45,019 nucleotides of DNA from an uncultured Holophagaceae bacterium (GCA_903937385.1 CAIZZF010000012.1:1-45019); one strand, 5' to 3'. Shown: positions 36,547 through 44,818, numbered from the stretch's first letter. The notes: generated by a model not told the origin, from the letters alone. Translations and numbers: made by a program.

Positions 36547-36569
36547 AGCTGCGCACCCTGTGCGCAGCT
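36547..36569. terminator. Hairpin AGCTGCGCAC/GTGCGCAGCT
   Basis: A perfect 10-bp stem, AGCTGCGCAC with GTGCGCAGCT, and a 3-base loop, just beyond the lipoprotein stop. It is the first of two consecutive hairpins in the convergent gap and carries the same CTGCGC core as the palindromes near position 60 and 23600. Confidence 0.5.
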
Positions 36570-36572
36570 ATC

Positions 36573-36600
36573 AAAATGCGGCCCGAAGGCCGCATTTTGC
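36573..36600. terminator. Bidirectional terminator between lipoprotein and tdh genes
   Basis: A perfect stem, AAAATGCGGCC/GGCCGCATTTT, with a CGAA loop; the arms give T-runs on either strand. It separates the + strand lipoprotein gene from the convergent tdh gene. Confidence 0.8.
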
Positions 36601-36623
36601 AAAGGGCAAATGACTAGGAACAG

Positions 36624-37655
36624 CTACCTGACTCCCCAATCCAGGATCACCTTGCCGCTCTGGCCGCTCCGCATGGCGTCGAAGCCCTGCTGGAAGTCGT
36701 CGATGCCGAAGCGGTGGGTGATCACGGGGCTGATGTCCAGGCCGCTCTGGAGCATGGCGGCCATCTTGTACCAGGTCTCGAACATCTCCCGGCCATAGAT
36801 CCCCTTCAGGATCAGCCCCTTGAAGATCACCTGGCTCCAGTCCACAGCGCAGTCCCCGGGCAGGATGCCCAGCAGGGCCACGCGGCCGCCGTGGTGCATG
36901 GCCTCCAGCATCGACTCGAAGGCATTGCGGTTGCCGCTCATCTCCAGGCCCACGTCGAAGCCCTCGGTCATGCCCAGCTGCTGCATCACCTCCGGCAGGG
37001 TGGTCTTGGCAGCGTTCACAGCCAGGGTCGCGCCCATCTTGCGGGCCAGCTCCAGGCGGTACTCGTTCACATCTGTGATGACCACGTGCCTGGCGCCCAC
37101 GTGCTTGGCGATGGCCACGGCCATGATGCCGATGGGACCGGCGCCGGTGATGAGGACGTCCTCGCCCACCATGTCGAAGCTGAGCGCCGTGTGGGCGGCG
37201 TTGCCGTAGGGATCGAAGATGGCGGCGGCTTCGTCCGAGACGTTGTCCGGCACCTTGAACACGTTGAAGGCCGGGATGCTCAGGTACTCCGCGAAAGAGC
37301 CCGTGCGGTTCACGCCCACGCCCACAGTGTTGCGGCAGAGGTGTCGCTTGCCGGCCCGGCAGTTGCGGCAGTGGCCGCAGGTGATGTGGCCCTCGCCGCT
37401 GACCCGGTCGCCCGGCTTGTAGCCCTCGACCTCGCCGCCCACCCGCTCGATGATGCCGTAGTATTCGTGGCCCACCACCATGGGCACGGGGATGGTCTTC
37501 TGGGCCCACTCATCCCAGTTGTAGATGTGCACGTCGGTGCCGCAGATGGCGCTCTTGTGGACCCGGATCAGCACATCGTTGTGGCCGACTTCCGGCAAGG
37601 GAACCTCCCCCATCCAGATGCCTTCCTCGCGCTTGGACTTGAGCAGTGCCTTCAT
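36624..37655 (-). CDS. tdh: L-threonine 3-dehydrogenase
   Basis: 343 residues from ATG 37655 behind GGAGG (an upstream in-frame start adds seven unconserved residues). Zinc-dependent medium-chain dehydrogenase: catalytic C38 in [18 protein letters not shown], structural zinc cysteines in [18 protein letters not shown] motif [14 protein letters not shown], and [12 protein letters not shown], a TDH signature. Oxidises threonine to 2-amino-3-oxobutyrate, the substrate of Kbl encoded at 41102-42298. Divergent from the asnB leader region. Confidence 0.96.
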   Translation of the reverse strand: MKALLKSKREEGIWMGEVPLPEVGHNDVLIRVHKSAICGTDVHIYNWDEWAQKTIPVPMVVGHEYYGIIERVGGEVEGYKPGDRVSGEGHITCGHCRNCRAGKRHLCRNTVGVGVNRTGSFAEYLSIPAFNVFKVPDNVSDEAAAIFDPYGNAAHTALSFDMVGEDVLITGAGPIGIMAVAIAKHVGARHVVITDVNEYRLELARKMGATLAVNAAKTTLPEVMQQLGMTEGFDVGLEMSGNRNAFESMLEAMHHGGRVALLGILPGDCAVDWSQVIFKGLILKGIYGREMFETWYKMAAMLQSGLDISPVITHRFGIDDFQQGFDAMRSGQSGKVILDWGVR

Positions 37656-37709
37656 GGAGTCCTCCACTGCCTCCATTTCACCACCACCGCCAAGGAACCG
37701 GGTCCGGAC

Positions 37710-37739
37710 TTGACGATCTGTGAAGCGGGCCGATAAAGT
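37710..37739 (+). promoter_or_regulatory. Promoter of the asn leader and asnB
   Basis: TTGACG (37710-37715) and TAAAGT (37734-37739) with an 18-base spacer. The predicted start near 37746 leaves room for an AAGG ribosome site (37745-37748) about 7 bases before the leader ATG at 37756. The same TTGACG hexamer is used in front of leuA. Confidence 0.55.
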
Positions 37740-37755
37740 GACTCAAGGCGATTCA

Positions 37756-37842
37756 ATGACCACTCCCCTCCCGCGGCCCAACCGCAATAATAATCGGCTC
37801 CCTCGCGCGGATCGTGCGTGGGCCGGTGAGGGCATCTCCTAG
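37756..37842 (+). CDS. Asparagine-rich leader peptide of asnB
   Basis: A 28-residue frame: M-T-T-P-L-P-R-P, then N-R-N-N-N at positions 9-13 (AAC CGC AAT AAT AAT), then R-L-P-R-A-D and a further 9 residues to TAG. It lies between a promoter and an intrinsic terminator ahead of asnB. The segment GCGCGGATCG (37805-37814) inside it can pair with CGATTCGCGC (37866-37875), the 5' arm of the terminator, giving a 10-bp antiterminator with one G-U pair. This is the layout of a tRNA-sensing attenuator for asparagine. Stalling at Asn codons is inference; the frame, terminator and pairing are seen. Confidence 0.7.
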   Translation: MTTPLPRPNRNNNRLPRADRAWAGEGIS

Positions 37843-37862
37843 ATTCCTGCTTCCCCGGACCA

Positions 37863-37899
37863 CCCCGATTCGCGCAAGCGGATCGGGGCATTTTCTTTT
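37863..37899 (+). terminator. Attenuator-type terminator upstream of asnB
   Basis: An 11-bp stem, CCCCGATTCGC (37863-37873)/GCGGATCGGGG (37878-37888), closed by a GCAA (GNRA) tetraloop with one G-U pair, followed by CATTTTCTTTT. It ends 9 bases before the asnB ATG, so it stops transcription in the leader rather than after a gene. The 5' arm is shared with the leader pairing described for 37756-37842. Confidence 0.85.
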
Positions 37900-37908
37900 G
37901 GAGCTTCC

Positions 37909-39618
37909 ATGTGCGGCATCCTCACCATCCTCGGCATCGATCCGGCGCGGTCCAACCCGGCGGAGCTCCGGCGGCAGGCCCTGGCCATGGCCCGGAAGAT
38001 CCGCCACCGGGGGCCAGACTGGAGCGGCATCTACAGCGATGAACGGGCCATCCTCGTCCATGAGCGGCTCTCTATCGTGGATGTCGAGCATGGCGCCCAG
38101 CCCCTGCTGGACACGCGCAAGGGCACCGTGCTGGCGGTCAACGGCGAGATCTACAACCACAAGGAGCTCCGCGAAGAGCTGACCCAGGCCCACGACTTCC
38201 AGACCAAGTCGGACTGCGAGGTGATCCTCTACCTCTACGACGAGCTGGAGCCCCGGGATTTCCTGAACCGCATGAACGGCATCTTCGCCTTCGTGCTCTA
38301 CGACCCCAAGCGCAAGACCTACCTCATCGCCCGGGATCCCATCGGCGTCATCCCCCTCTATGTGGGCTGGGACAAGCACGAGAACCTCATCGTCGCCTCG
38401 GAGATGAAGGCCCTGGTGGGCCACTGCGACCGCATCCGCGAGGTGCCACCCGGCACCTACTTCCTGGGCCACGAGGCGGACAAGGGCTTCCAGCGCTACT
38501 ACCAGCCGGACTGGGCCGAGCCGGGCTACGTGCCCACGGAGCCCTATGACGCCGTCGCCCTGCGCGAATCCCTGGAGGCCGCCGTCCACCGCCAGCTGAT
38601 GTGCGACGTGCCCTACGGCGTGCTCATCTCCGGCGGCGTGGACTCCTCCATCATCTCGTCCGTCGCGGCCAAGTTCCGGGACAACCGCGTGGAGGAGGGC
38701 GACTCGGGCCCCGCCTGGTGGCCCCGCATCCACAGCTTCGCCGTGGGTCTGGTCGGCGCCCCGGACCTGGCCCCGGCCCGCAAGGTGGCCGACTACATTG
38801 GCGCCATCCACCACGAAATCCACTTCACCGTGCAGGAGGGCCTGGATGCCCTCTCCGACGTGATCCACCACATCGAGACCTTCGACGTCACCACCATCCG
38901 GGCCTCGACCCCCATGTATCTCCTCATGCGGAAGATCCGGGCCATGGGCATCAAGATGGTGCTGTCCGGCGAAGGCGCGGACGAGATCTTCGGCGGCTAC
39001 CTCTACTTCCACAAGGCTCCCAATGGCCAGGAGCTGCACGAGGAACTGGTCCGCAAGCTCCAGAAGCTGCACCTCTATGACTGCGCCCGGGCCAACAAGT
39101 CCAGCGCCGCCTGGGGCGTGGAGGCCCGCGTGCCCTTCCTGGACCGGGAGTTTCTCGACGTGGCCATGCGCATGAACCCGGACGTGAAGCTGCCCCGCAA
39201 CGCCCCCCGGCCCAAGCCCATGGAGAAGTGGCCCCTGCGCCAGGCCTTCGTGGGGGCCATTCCCGACGAAGTGCTCTGGCGCCAGAAGGAGCAGTTCTCG
39301 GATGGCGTCGGCTACTCCTGGATCGACTCCCTGAAGGCCTACGCGGAGAAGGAAGTCACGGACACCATGCTGGCCGGCGCCGCGGAGCGCTTCCCGGTGA
39401 AGACCCCCGAGACCAAGGAGGCCTACCTCTACCGCCAGCTCTTCGAGCACCACTTCCCCAGCGCCACCGCCGTCCACTGCGTCCCCTTCGAGCGCAGCGT
39501 CGCCTGCAGCACCGAGACCGCCCTTCGCTGGGACGCCGCCTTCGCGAACATGGCCGACCCCTCCGGCCGCGCCGTCATGGATATCCACGACGAAGGCTAC
39601 AAGGCCGGCGAGGCGTAA
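37909..39618 (+). CDS. asnB: Asparagine synthetase (glutamine-hydrolysing)
   Basis: Makes asparagine from aspartate, glutamine and ATP. 569 residues. N-terminal glutaminase begins MCGILTILG with nucleophile Cys2, then RHRGPDWSG, VNGEIYNH and SDCEVI. The synthetase domain has the ATP-pyrophosphatase loop SGGVDSS (241-247), SGEGADEIFGGYLYF and the closing EARVPFLDREFLD. It resembles the AsnB B subtype common in bacteria. GGAG precedes the ATG. Its expression is probably controlled by the leader peptide and terminator immediately upstream. Confidence 0.95.
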   Translation: MCGILTILGIDPARSNPAELRRQALAMARKIRHRGPDWSGIYSDERAILVHERLSIVDVEHGAQPLLDTRKGTVLAVNGEIYNHKELREELTQAHDFQTKSDCEVILYLYDELEPRDFLNRMNGIFAFVLYDPKRKTYLIARDPIGVIPLYVGWDKHENLIVASEMKALVGHCDRIREVPPGTYFLGHEADKGFQRYYQPDWAEPGYVPTEPYDAVALRESLEAAVHRQLMCDVPYGVLISGGVDSSIISSVAAKFRDNRVEEGDSGPAWWPRIHSFAVGLVGAPDLAPARKVADYIGAIHHEIHFTVQEGLDALSDVIHHIETFDVTTIRASTPMYLLMRKIRAMGIKMVLSGEGADEIFGGYLYFHKAPNGQELHEELVRKLQKLHLYDCARANKSSAAWGVEARVPFLDREFLDVAMRMNPDVKLPRNAPRPKPMEKWPLRQAFVGAIPDEVLWRQKEQFSDGVGYSWIDSLKAYAEKEVTDTMLAGAAERFPVKTPETKEAYLYRQLFEHHFPSATAVHCVPFERSVACSTETALRWDAAFANMADPSGRAVMDIHDEGYKAGEA

Positions 39619-39626
39619 CGCCAGGA

Positions 39627-39720
39627 AGACGACAAAGAATCGCTCCCTTCACCGGAGCCTTTCTTTGTGGCCTTTGTGTCCTTTGTGGTTAATTATTTCT
39701 GTATGCCTTTGTGGTGCGTG
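39627..39720. repeat. Hairpin and CTTTGTGG-type degenerate repeat after asnB
   Basis: ACAAAGAA (39639-39646) and TTCTTTGT (39661-39668) form an 8-bp outer stem with CTCC/GGAG inside, a likely terminator for asnB. The 3' side continues as short repeats: TTTGTGGCC, TTTGTGTCC, TTTGTGGTTAA and TTTGTGGTG. It is noncoding. Such CTTTGTG-type sequences are dispersed in many genomes, but I see one cluster here. Confidence 0.45.
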
Positions 39721-39742
39721 AATGCCCTCTGGGAGCCGCTCA

Positions 39743-39988
39743 ATGCCTGATCCCGAAGCCGGACTCGCGCTGCTGATGGACCGGATCAAGCCCGGTTCGG
39801 GGCGGCAGGTACGGGTGCCGGAGCCCTGGGAGCCGCCGGTCTTCGCTTCCTACGAAGACATCCGGCCCTGGCTGAAGGAGTCGGTGCTCACAGCGGAGAT
39901 GTACGAGCGCTTCCCGGACGGCCGGTGGACCCTCCAGCTCCTCCTGAAAGAGCAGATCCCGGGCACCTACCGGTACATCGTCCTTTGA
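39743..39988 (+). CDS. Hypothetical small protein
   Basis: 81 residues from ATG 39743 (an ATG at 39722 is an alternative). Acidic-aromatic composition: MPDPEAGLALLMDRIKPG, then EPWEPPVFASYEDIRPWLKESVL and DGRWTLQLLLKEQIPGTYRYIVL. No signal peptide, membrane segment or recognised domain. GGGAG lies about nine bases upstream. It is 13 bases before the anchored rhodanese gene and probably in one transcript with it. Function unknown. Confidence 0.5.
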   Translation: MPDPEAGLALLMDRIKPGSGRQVRVPEPWEPPVFASYEDIRPWLKESVLTAEMYERFPDGRWTLQLLLKEQIPGTYRYIVL

Positions 39989-40001
39989 GCGAACCCGGAC
40001 C

Positions 40002-40646
40002 ATGCGACTTCCCTGGCACTCGACCACCCTCCGCGTCCTGACGCTGGGGGCCATCGCCCTCCTGGCAGCCGTCGTTGCCAACCGGGTGGCCGCTCCGTCC
40101 CGCCGCCTCGCCTGGAGGAGTGCCTTGGCCCTGGGTCCCGCTCCCGCGAGCCCGCCCGTCGTACCGGAACACCGAGTCCAGCCCCTGCCGCAGCCCAGCC
40201 CTCCCGGATCGGAACCCTCCCCCCAGAACCCCAAGCCCCTAGCCCCAGCCAAGCCCGCGCCAACTCCCGTGCCTGAGCAGGCCCCCACGGCCCCGGCGCC
40301 CATCACCGAGATCAGCAGCCTGGCAGCCTGGCAGGCCTTCCAGGCTGGGCTGCCCTTCCTGGACGCCCGCCGCAGCGGAGAGTTCACGGAAGGTCACCTC
40401 CCGGGCGCCTGGAACACCCCGGTCTGGGAAGCGGACCTGGAAGACCGGCTGCTGGACTTCAAGGCCCAGCACCGCCCCGCTGCCGGCGATGCCATCGTCA
40501 TCTACTGCAGCGGGGGGGAGTGCCGGGATTCCCAGCTCCTCGCTGAGAAGCTCCTGGCTCAGGGCTACTTCCACCTGCTCATCTACCGCGAGGGCTACCC
40601 GGACTGGGTGGCCCGGAACCACCCGGTCGAGAAGGGCGGACGATGA
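40002..40646 (+). CDS. Anchored rhodanese-domain protein
   Basis: 214 residues. An N-terminal hydrophobic segment (about 10-27, LRVLTLGAIALLAAVVANRV) serves as membrane anchor or signal. A long proline-rich linker (about 45-95) is followed by a rhodanese domain (ARRSGEFTEGHLPGAWNTPVWEADLED) whose active-site loop YCSGGECRDS holds C169 with a second Cys at 174. Linked by ATGA overlap to a MauE-like gene. This suggests an envelope thiol/redox role rather than cytoplasmic sulfur transfer, but no substrate is identifiable. Confidence 0.75.
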   Translation: MRLPWHSTTLRVLTLGAIALLAAVVANRVAAPSRRLAWRSALALGPAPASPPVVPEHRVQPLPQPSPPGSEPSPQNPKPLAPAKPAPTPVPEQAPTAPAPITEISSLAAWQAFQAGLPFLDARRSGEFTEGHLPGAWNTPVWEADLEDRLLDFKAQHRPAAGDAIVIYCSGGECRDSQLLAEKLLAQGYFHLLIYREGYPDWVARNHPVEKGGR

Positions 40647-41092
40647 GCCGCTGGCTGCTGCATCCCCGACTCACGCTGCTCGCCCGGCTCGCGCTCGGCG
40701 TGACCTTCATCCTGGCGGCCCTGCCCAAACTCGCAGACCCGCCGAGCCTGGCCAAGGCCATCTGGGGCTACCAGCTGGTGCCGGCCCTGGCCCTGAATCC
40801 CATGGCCCTGGTGCTGCCCTGGCTGGAGCTGCTCTGCGGGCTGGCCCTGCTGGCGGGCGCCTGGGTCCGGGCCGCCGCCCTGTGGGTGGGCACCCTGCTG
40901 CTCGCCTTCGTCTTGGGACTGGCGCTCAACCTCGCCCAGCAGCGCCCCATCGACTGCGGCTGCTTCGGGACCGCAGGACCCCGAACCGAGGCCGAGCGGT
41001 TGGCCGACATGCGCTGGGATCTCCTGCGGGACCTGGGCCTGCTGCTCCTGGTCGCCCAGGTGCTGGCGGCCACGGCCCAGAGGAAACCCTGA
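40643..41092 (+). CDS. MauE/DoxX-like membrane protein
   Basis: 149 residues, four membrane helices (about 8-26, 50-66, 72-95, 125-143). The DCGCFG motif at 104-109 is a hallmark of MauE-type proteins, some of which aid disulfide formation in methylamine dehydrogenase. LARLALGVTFILAALPKLADP at the start matches the DoxX/MauE family. The upstream rhodanese overlaps by ATGA, a repeated pairing in some genomes where both are likely redox partners. Converges with kbl (9-base gap). Confidence 0.75.
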   Translation: MSRWLLHPRLTLLARLALGVTFILAALPKLADPPSLAKAIWGYQLVPALALNPMALVLPWLELLCGLALLAGAWVRAAALWVGTLLLAFVLGLALNLAQQRPIDCGCFGTAGPRTEAERLADMRWDLLRDLGLLLLVAQVLAATAQRKP

Positions 41093-41101
41093 ACCGAAGA
41101 T

Positions 41102-42298
41102 TTAGGAAGTGATAACACCCAACTCCCTGCCCACCTTGGTGAAGGCGGCGATGGCGTGGTCGATGTCCTCGCTGGTGTGGGCGGCGGAGAGCTGGGTGCG
41201 GATGCGGGCCAGGCCCTTGGGCACCACCGGGAAGAAGAAGCCGATGACGTAGACGCCCTCGTCCAGCAGGCGGCGGGCGAACTCCTGGGCCAGCGGCGCC
41301 TCGTAGAGCATGACGGGCACGATGGGATGCTCGCCCGGCAGCAGCTTGAAGCCCGCGGCTTCCATGCCCGCGCGAAAGCGGCGGGCGTTGGCGTGCACTT
41401 TCTGGATGAGGTCCCCGCTGTCCGCCAGCAGATCCAGGACCTGCAGGGTCGCCGCCACGATGGAGGGCGCCACGGAGTTCGAGAACAGGTAGGGCCGGGC
41501 CTTCTGGCGCAGCCACTCAATGGCCTCGCGCTTGCCGGCGATGTAGCCACCAGAGGCGCCCCCCAGGGCCTTGCCGAAGGTGCCCGTCATGAAGTCCACC
41601 CGCCCCATGACCCCGCAGTGCTCGTGGGTTCCGCGCCCGTGCTCGCCCATGAAGCCCACGGCGTGGCTGTCGTCCACCATCACCATGGCGCCGTATTTTT
41701 CGGCCAGGTCGCAGATCGCGCCCAGCTTGGCGATGTAGCCGTCCATGCTGAAGACGCCGTCAGTCACCACCAGCTTGAAGCGCGCGCCGGCGGCGTCCGC
41801 GGCCTGGAGCTGGGCCTCCAGATCGGCCATGTCGGAGTTGGCATAGCGGAACCGCTGGGCCTTGCAGAGCCGGATGCCGTCGATGATCGACGCGTGGTTC
41901 AGGGCGTCGCTGATGACCGCATCCTCCTCGCCCAGCAGCCCCTCGAAGATGGCGCCGTTGGCGTCGAAGCAGGAGGAATACAGCTGCGTGTCCTCGAAGC
42001 CCAGGAAGCCCGCGAGCTTCAGCTCCAGCTCCCGGTGGATGTCCTGGGTGCCGCAGATGAAGCGCACCGAGGCCATGCCGAAGCCGTGGTTGTCCATGAC
42101 CCCCTTGGCCGCCGCGATCACCGCCGGGTGGTTGGCTAGGCCCAGGTAGTTGTTGGCGCAGAGGCAGACCACCTGCCGGCCGTTGGCTGTCAGCCGGGGC
42201 TGCTGCGGGGTGGTGATGACCCGCTCGGTCTTGTAGAGGCCCGCTTCCTTGAGGAGCTCGAGCTCGCGGTTGAGGTGGGCCAGATAGCCAGGATTCAT
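41102..42298 (-). CDS. kbl: Glycine C-acetyltransferase (2-amino-3-ketobutyrate CoA ligase)
   Basis: 398 residues, PLP-dependent alpha-oxoamine synthase. [74 protein letters not shown] and the PLP lysine in [17 protein letters not shown] are typical. Splits 2-amino-3-oxobutyrate with CoA into glycine and acetyl-CoA, after tdh (36624-37655). The two genes are on the same strand about 3.5 kb apart, with asnB and small genes between. Start ATG 42298. Confidence 0.95.
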   Translation of the reverse strand: MNPGYLAHLNRELELLKEAGLYKTERVITTPQQPRLTANGRQVVCLCANNYLGLANHPAVIAAAKGVMDNHGFGMASVRFICGTQDIHRELELKLAGFLGFEDTQLYSSCFDANGAIFEGLLGEEDAVISDALNHASIIDGIRLCKAQRFRYANSDMADLEAQLQAADAAGARFKLVVTDGVFSMDGYIAKLGAICDLAEKYGAMVMVDDSHAVGFMGEHGRGTHEHCGVMGRVDFMTGTFGKALGGASGGYIAGKREAIEWLRQKARPYLFSNSVAPSIVAATLQVLDLLADSGDLIQKVHANARRFRAGMEAAGFKLLPGEHPIVPVMLYEAPLAQEFARRLLDEGVYVIGFFFPVVPKGLARIRTQLSAAHTSEDIDHAIAAFTKVGRELGVITS

Positions 42299-42371
42299 GG
42301 GAAAGCTCCAATGGTGCCGGGGCCATAGGATACTCCGGGGTTTCCAGGCGGACCCCCAGTTGTGTCACCAT

Positions 42372-42390
42372 CCTTTTCGAACCGAAAAGG
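42372..42390 (+). promoter_or_regulatory. Hairpin over the ribosome site of the 42399 lipoprotein gene
   Basis: CCTTTTCG (42372-42379) and CGAAAAGG (42383-42390) form a perfect 8-bp stem with a 3-base loop. The 3' arm contains AAAAGG of the ribosome site AAAAGGAA, so the stem would mask it. Nothing is known about a ligand. Confidence 0.45.
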
Positions 42391-42398
42391 AATCGACC

Positions 42399-42944
42399 AT
42401 GCGCCCTGCCTTCCTCCTGCCCGTCCTCCTCCTCACCCTGGCCTGCAGCTCCAAGCTCGATCGCAGCAAGGCCGAGGACCTGATCCGCAAGAACTACCCG
42501 GTGATGGTCCCCATCACGGTCCCGATGGAGCTGTCCGCCGAGCGGGGCACGCCCGACCACAAGCGCATGATCGACCTCAAGGAGAACCTGGAGCCCACGG
42601 GCTGGTTCGATGTCACCCTCCGGAAGGATGGGGTCCGGGAGACCGTCACCTTCCGCCTGCGACCCAACGCGCCCAAGTTTGTGAAGGCCGCCCCCAAGGG
42701 CTTCCAGATCCCCGTCGCCGAGGGCACCTTCGTGCGAGTCCTCGCCTCGGAGAAGACCCGGGAAGGCGCCCGGGTCGGCTACGAGGTCCGCCTCGAGAAG
42801 CCCACGGCCCAGTTCCCTCTGTACCAGGCCGCCCGCCCGGATGTGAAGGTGGGTGACATCAAGGTCCGGCACGCCACCTTCGAGCGGCGCAGCGGCTCCT
42901 GGGAGCTGACGGGCACGGACGAGACCCTCCGCAAGGCCGAATGA
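42399..42944 (+). CDS. Hypothetical lipoprotein
   Basis: 181 residues, with lipoprotein signal MRPAFLLPVLLLTLACSS (Cys16). Then a KLDRSKAEDLIRKNYPVMVP helix and a mostly beta remainder: VTLRKDGVRETVTFRLRPN, FVRVLASEKTREGARVGYEVRLEKPTAQFPLY, RRSGSWELTGTDETLRKAE. No domain recognised. Similar small lipoproteins with an LDRSKAExLI start occur as predicted periplasmic proteins. Ribosome site AAAAGGAA eight bases upstream, inside a hairpin. Confidence 0.55.
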   Translation: MRPAFLLPVLLLTLACSSKLDRSKAEDLIRKNYPVMVPITVPMELSAERGTPDHKRMIDLKENLEPTGWFDVTLRKDGVRETVTFRLRPNAPKFVKAAPKGFQIPVAEGTFVRVLASEKTREGARVGYEVRLEKPTAQFPLYQAARPDVKVGDIKVRHATFERRSGSWELTGTDETLRKAE

Positions 42945-43014
42945 CGCGATTGCAGCTCGGGCGACACCTGGGCGGCGCTGCCTCCGTCCGACTCCAGAAG
43001 AGATCGAGGGTTCC

Positions 43015-44376
43015 TTGAATCACACCCCTGCCTTCCGCCTGCGCCGCTTCATGAACTGGTTTCCCCTGGGGCTGACCTACGCGGCCATGTACATGGGTCG
43101 CTACAACTTCAACATCGTGAAAAACGACATCGGCGCCTGGTACCACCTGGACAAGGGCCAGATGGGCATCATCGCCACCGCGGGCTTCTGGACCTACGGC
43201 CTATCCGTGGCCCTCAACGGTCCCCTGGCGGACTACTTCGGCGGCCGCAAGGCCATCCTGGTGGGCGCCCTGGGCGCGGCCGCGGTGAACGTGGGCATCG
43301 GGTTCATGTTCCTGGACAACCACGTCAGCCAGATCCTGCTCAGCATGAGCCTGCTCTGGAGCCTGAACATGTACTTCCAGAGCTTCGGGGCCCTGTCCGT
43401 GGTGAAGGTCAACAGCACCTGGTTCCATGTCAAGGAACGGGGCGTCTTCGGCGGCATCTTCGGCACCATGATCAGCTCCGGCTACTTCCTGGCCACTACC
43501 ATCGGCGCCTGGCTGCTGGCCAGCTTCCACAGCTGGACGGTCATCTGGTTCGTGCCCGCCGCCGCCATGGCCTTCATGTTCGGCGTGGACTGGCTCCTGG
43601 TGCGCAACCGCCCCAGCCATGCGGGCCTGACGGACTTCGACACCGGGGACGGCTCGAACGCCCACCTCGCCGAGGACGCCCCCCTGCCCCTGCGCGACCT
43701 GGTCCGCCGGGTGTTCCGGAATCCGATCATCGTGGCCCTGATCTTCGCGGAGTTCTGTACGGGCTTTGTGCGCCAGGGCGTGATGCTCTACTTCACCGAG
43801 TACCTGCAGGAGATCTACCACCTGGGCAAGAAGGAACACCTGTTCTGGTGGACAGGCATCGCCTTCATGGGCGGGGGCATCCTGGGTGGTCTGCTCTGCG
43901 GCTGGATGAGCGACCGGCTCTTCCAGTCCCGACGCCCCCCCGTGGCCTTCATCTTCTACCTGGTCCAGGTGGTCATGCTGGTCCTGCTGGGCCTCACCCT
44001 GGGCCAGGGCACCCGTGGCGGCCAGATCTGGGCCGTGGTCCTGCTGGGCCTCACGGCCATGTTCATCTTCGGCGTGCATGGCATGCTCAGCGGCACCGCC
44101 AGCATGGACTTCGGCGGGCGGAAGGCCGCGGCCACGGTCACCGGCGCCCTGGACGGCATCCAGTACATCGGCTCGGGCCTGACGGGCTTCGGCCTGGGCT
44201 GGATCCTCAAGACCTACGGCTGGGACGGCACGCCGCTCCTCGCGGTGGCAGGCGCCCACGGCCACCAGCCCACCCACGCCTGGGTCTGGGTGGGCGCCAT
44301 CATCCCCTTCAGCCTCATCGGCGCCTTCATCATGACCCGCATCTGGGGCGCCAAGGCCGGATCAGGCGCCCACTGA
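43015..44376 (+). CDS. Organophosphate:phosphate antiporter-family transporter (GlpT/UhpT-like MFS)
   Basis: 453 residues, about twelve membrane segments. TTG 43015 lies behind GAGGG and the open frame gives MNHTPAFRLRRF then NWFPLGLTYAAMYMGRYNFNIVKNDIG; the N-terminal R-Y/F-N pattern is typical of OPA members that exchange sugar phosphates or glycerol-3-phosphate for phosphate. Also YFGGRKAILVGALG, LNMYFQSFGALSVVKVNSTWF and GTMISSGYFLATTIG. The substrate is not fixed by sequence; GlpT, UhpT and PgtP are all possible. No regulator gene is adjacent. Confidence 0.8.
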   Translation: MNHTPAFRLRRFMNWFPLGLTYAAMYMGRYNFNIVKNDIGAWYHLDKGQMGIIATAGFWTYGLSVALNGPLADYFGGRKAILVGALGAAAVNVGIGFMFLDNHVSQILLSMSLLWSLNMYFQSFGALSVVKVNSTWFHVKERGVFGGIFGTMISSGYFLATTIGAWLLASFHSWTVIWFVPAAAMAFMFGVDWLLVRNRPSHAGLTDFDTGDGSNAHLAEDAPLPLRDLVRRVFRNPIIVALIFAEFCTGFVRQGVMLYFTEYLQEIYHLGKKEHLFWWTGIAFMGGGILGGLLCGWMSDRLFQSRRPPVAFIFYLVQVVMLVLLGLTLGQGTRGGQIWAVVLLGLTAMFIFGVHGMLSGTASMDFGGRKAAATVTGALDGIQYIGSGLTGFGLGWILKTYGWDGTPLLAVAGAHGHQPTHAWVWVGAIIPFSLIGAFIMTRIWGAKAGSGAH

Positions 44377-44733
44377 GCCAACTGAGCCGCCAGGGAGGAG
44401 GGGCTATTTGTGCTCCTTCTCAACCTTGGGGCGAGGCGGTCGATGCCATGGAGGATGCGACAAGGCGTCTGGCCCGGGCCGTCGGAGTGGCGCCTCTGGC
44501 CAAACTTTGAACTCAGGATCCTGGTGTCTTGCTGGCTGGGAACACCCGGCTGCGGATTGCCCTGAGAACCTACATTGCGGTGTCCCGCGGACCATTGCAC
44601 AAGCTACCCTCTTATCAACAACCAGCGTCAAAAGCCCCGGTGACGCTAGGTAACCCTGCTTAACAGCCCATGAGATTGTGATGCCCGAGAAGGACTCCGC
44701 TGCCCCGTTCGAGAGCAACAGACTGTTGCAGCC
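44377..44733. other. Intergenic region with several hairpins, no gene seen
   Basis: About 357 bases without a gene. Perfect hairpins are AGCGTCA/TGACGCT (44624-44630/44640-44646) and GCAACAG/CTGTTGC (44716-44722/44724-44730). A short segment at about 44558-44602 (CCCTGAG, then GCGGTGTCCCGCGGACC) loosely recalls the central bubble of 6S RNA but I cannot support that identity. Part of this is likely the long 5' leader of the lipoprotein gene at 44819. Confidence 0.45.
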
Positions 44734-44815
44734 AGGAGGCGGTGGGTTCTTCCCTGAGGGGGACAAGCCCGCGAACACGGCCACCATCGGCCTCCTCTGG
44801 CCCCTCTAGGAGGGG
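44734..44815 (+). promoter_or_regulatory. Riboswitch-like leader with masked ribosome binding site
   Basis: AGGAGGC (44734-44740) pairs with GCCTCCT (44790-44796), enclosing GGTGG (44741-44745)/CCACC (44781-44785) and GTTC (44746-44749)/GAAC (44773-44776). The next hairpin, CCCCTC (44801-44806)/GAGGGG (44810-44815), holds the ribosome site AGGAGG of the gene at 44819. CCTCCT (44791-44796) could instead pair with that AGGAGG. These mutually exclusive pairings resemble a translational switch. The ligand is unknown and no known class is matched. Confidence 0.5.
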
Positions 44816-44818
44816 ACC

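Noticed and set aside
44500-44733. 6S RNA, c-di-GMP (GEMM) or TPP riboswitch upstream of the last gene
   Set aside because: Fragments such as CCCTGAG and GCGGTGTCCCGCGG are suggestive of 6S RNA, but the overall fold cannot be built by eye. No GEMM hallmark (GGGCAAACC, GACGCAAAGC) and no TPP core (GAACCTGAT) is present.
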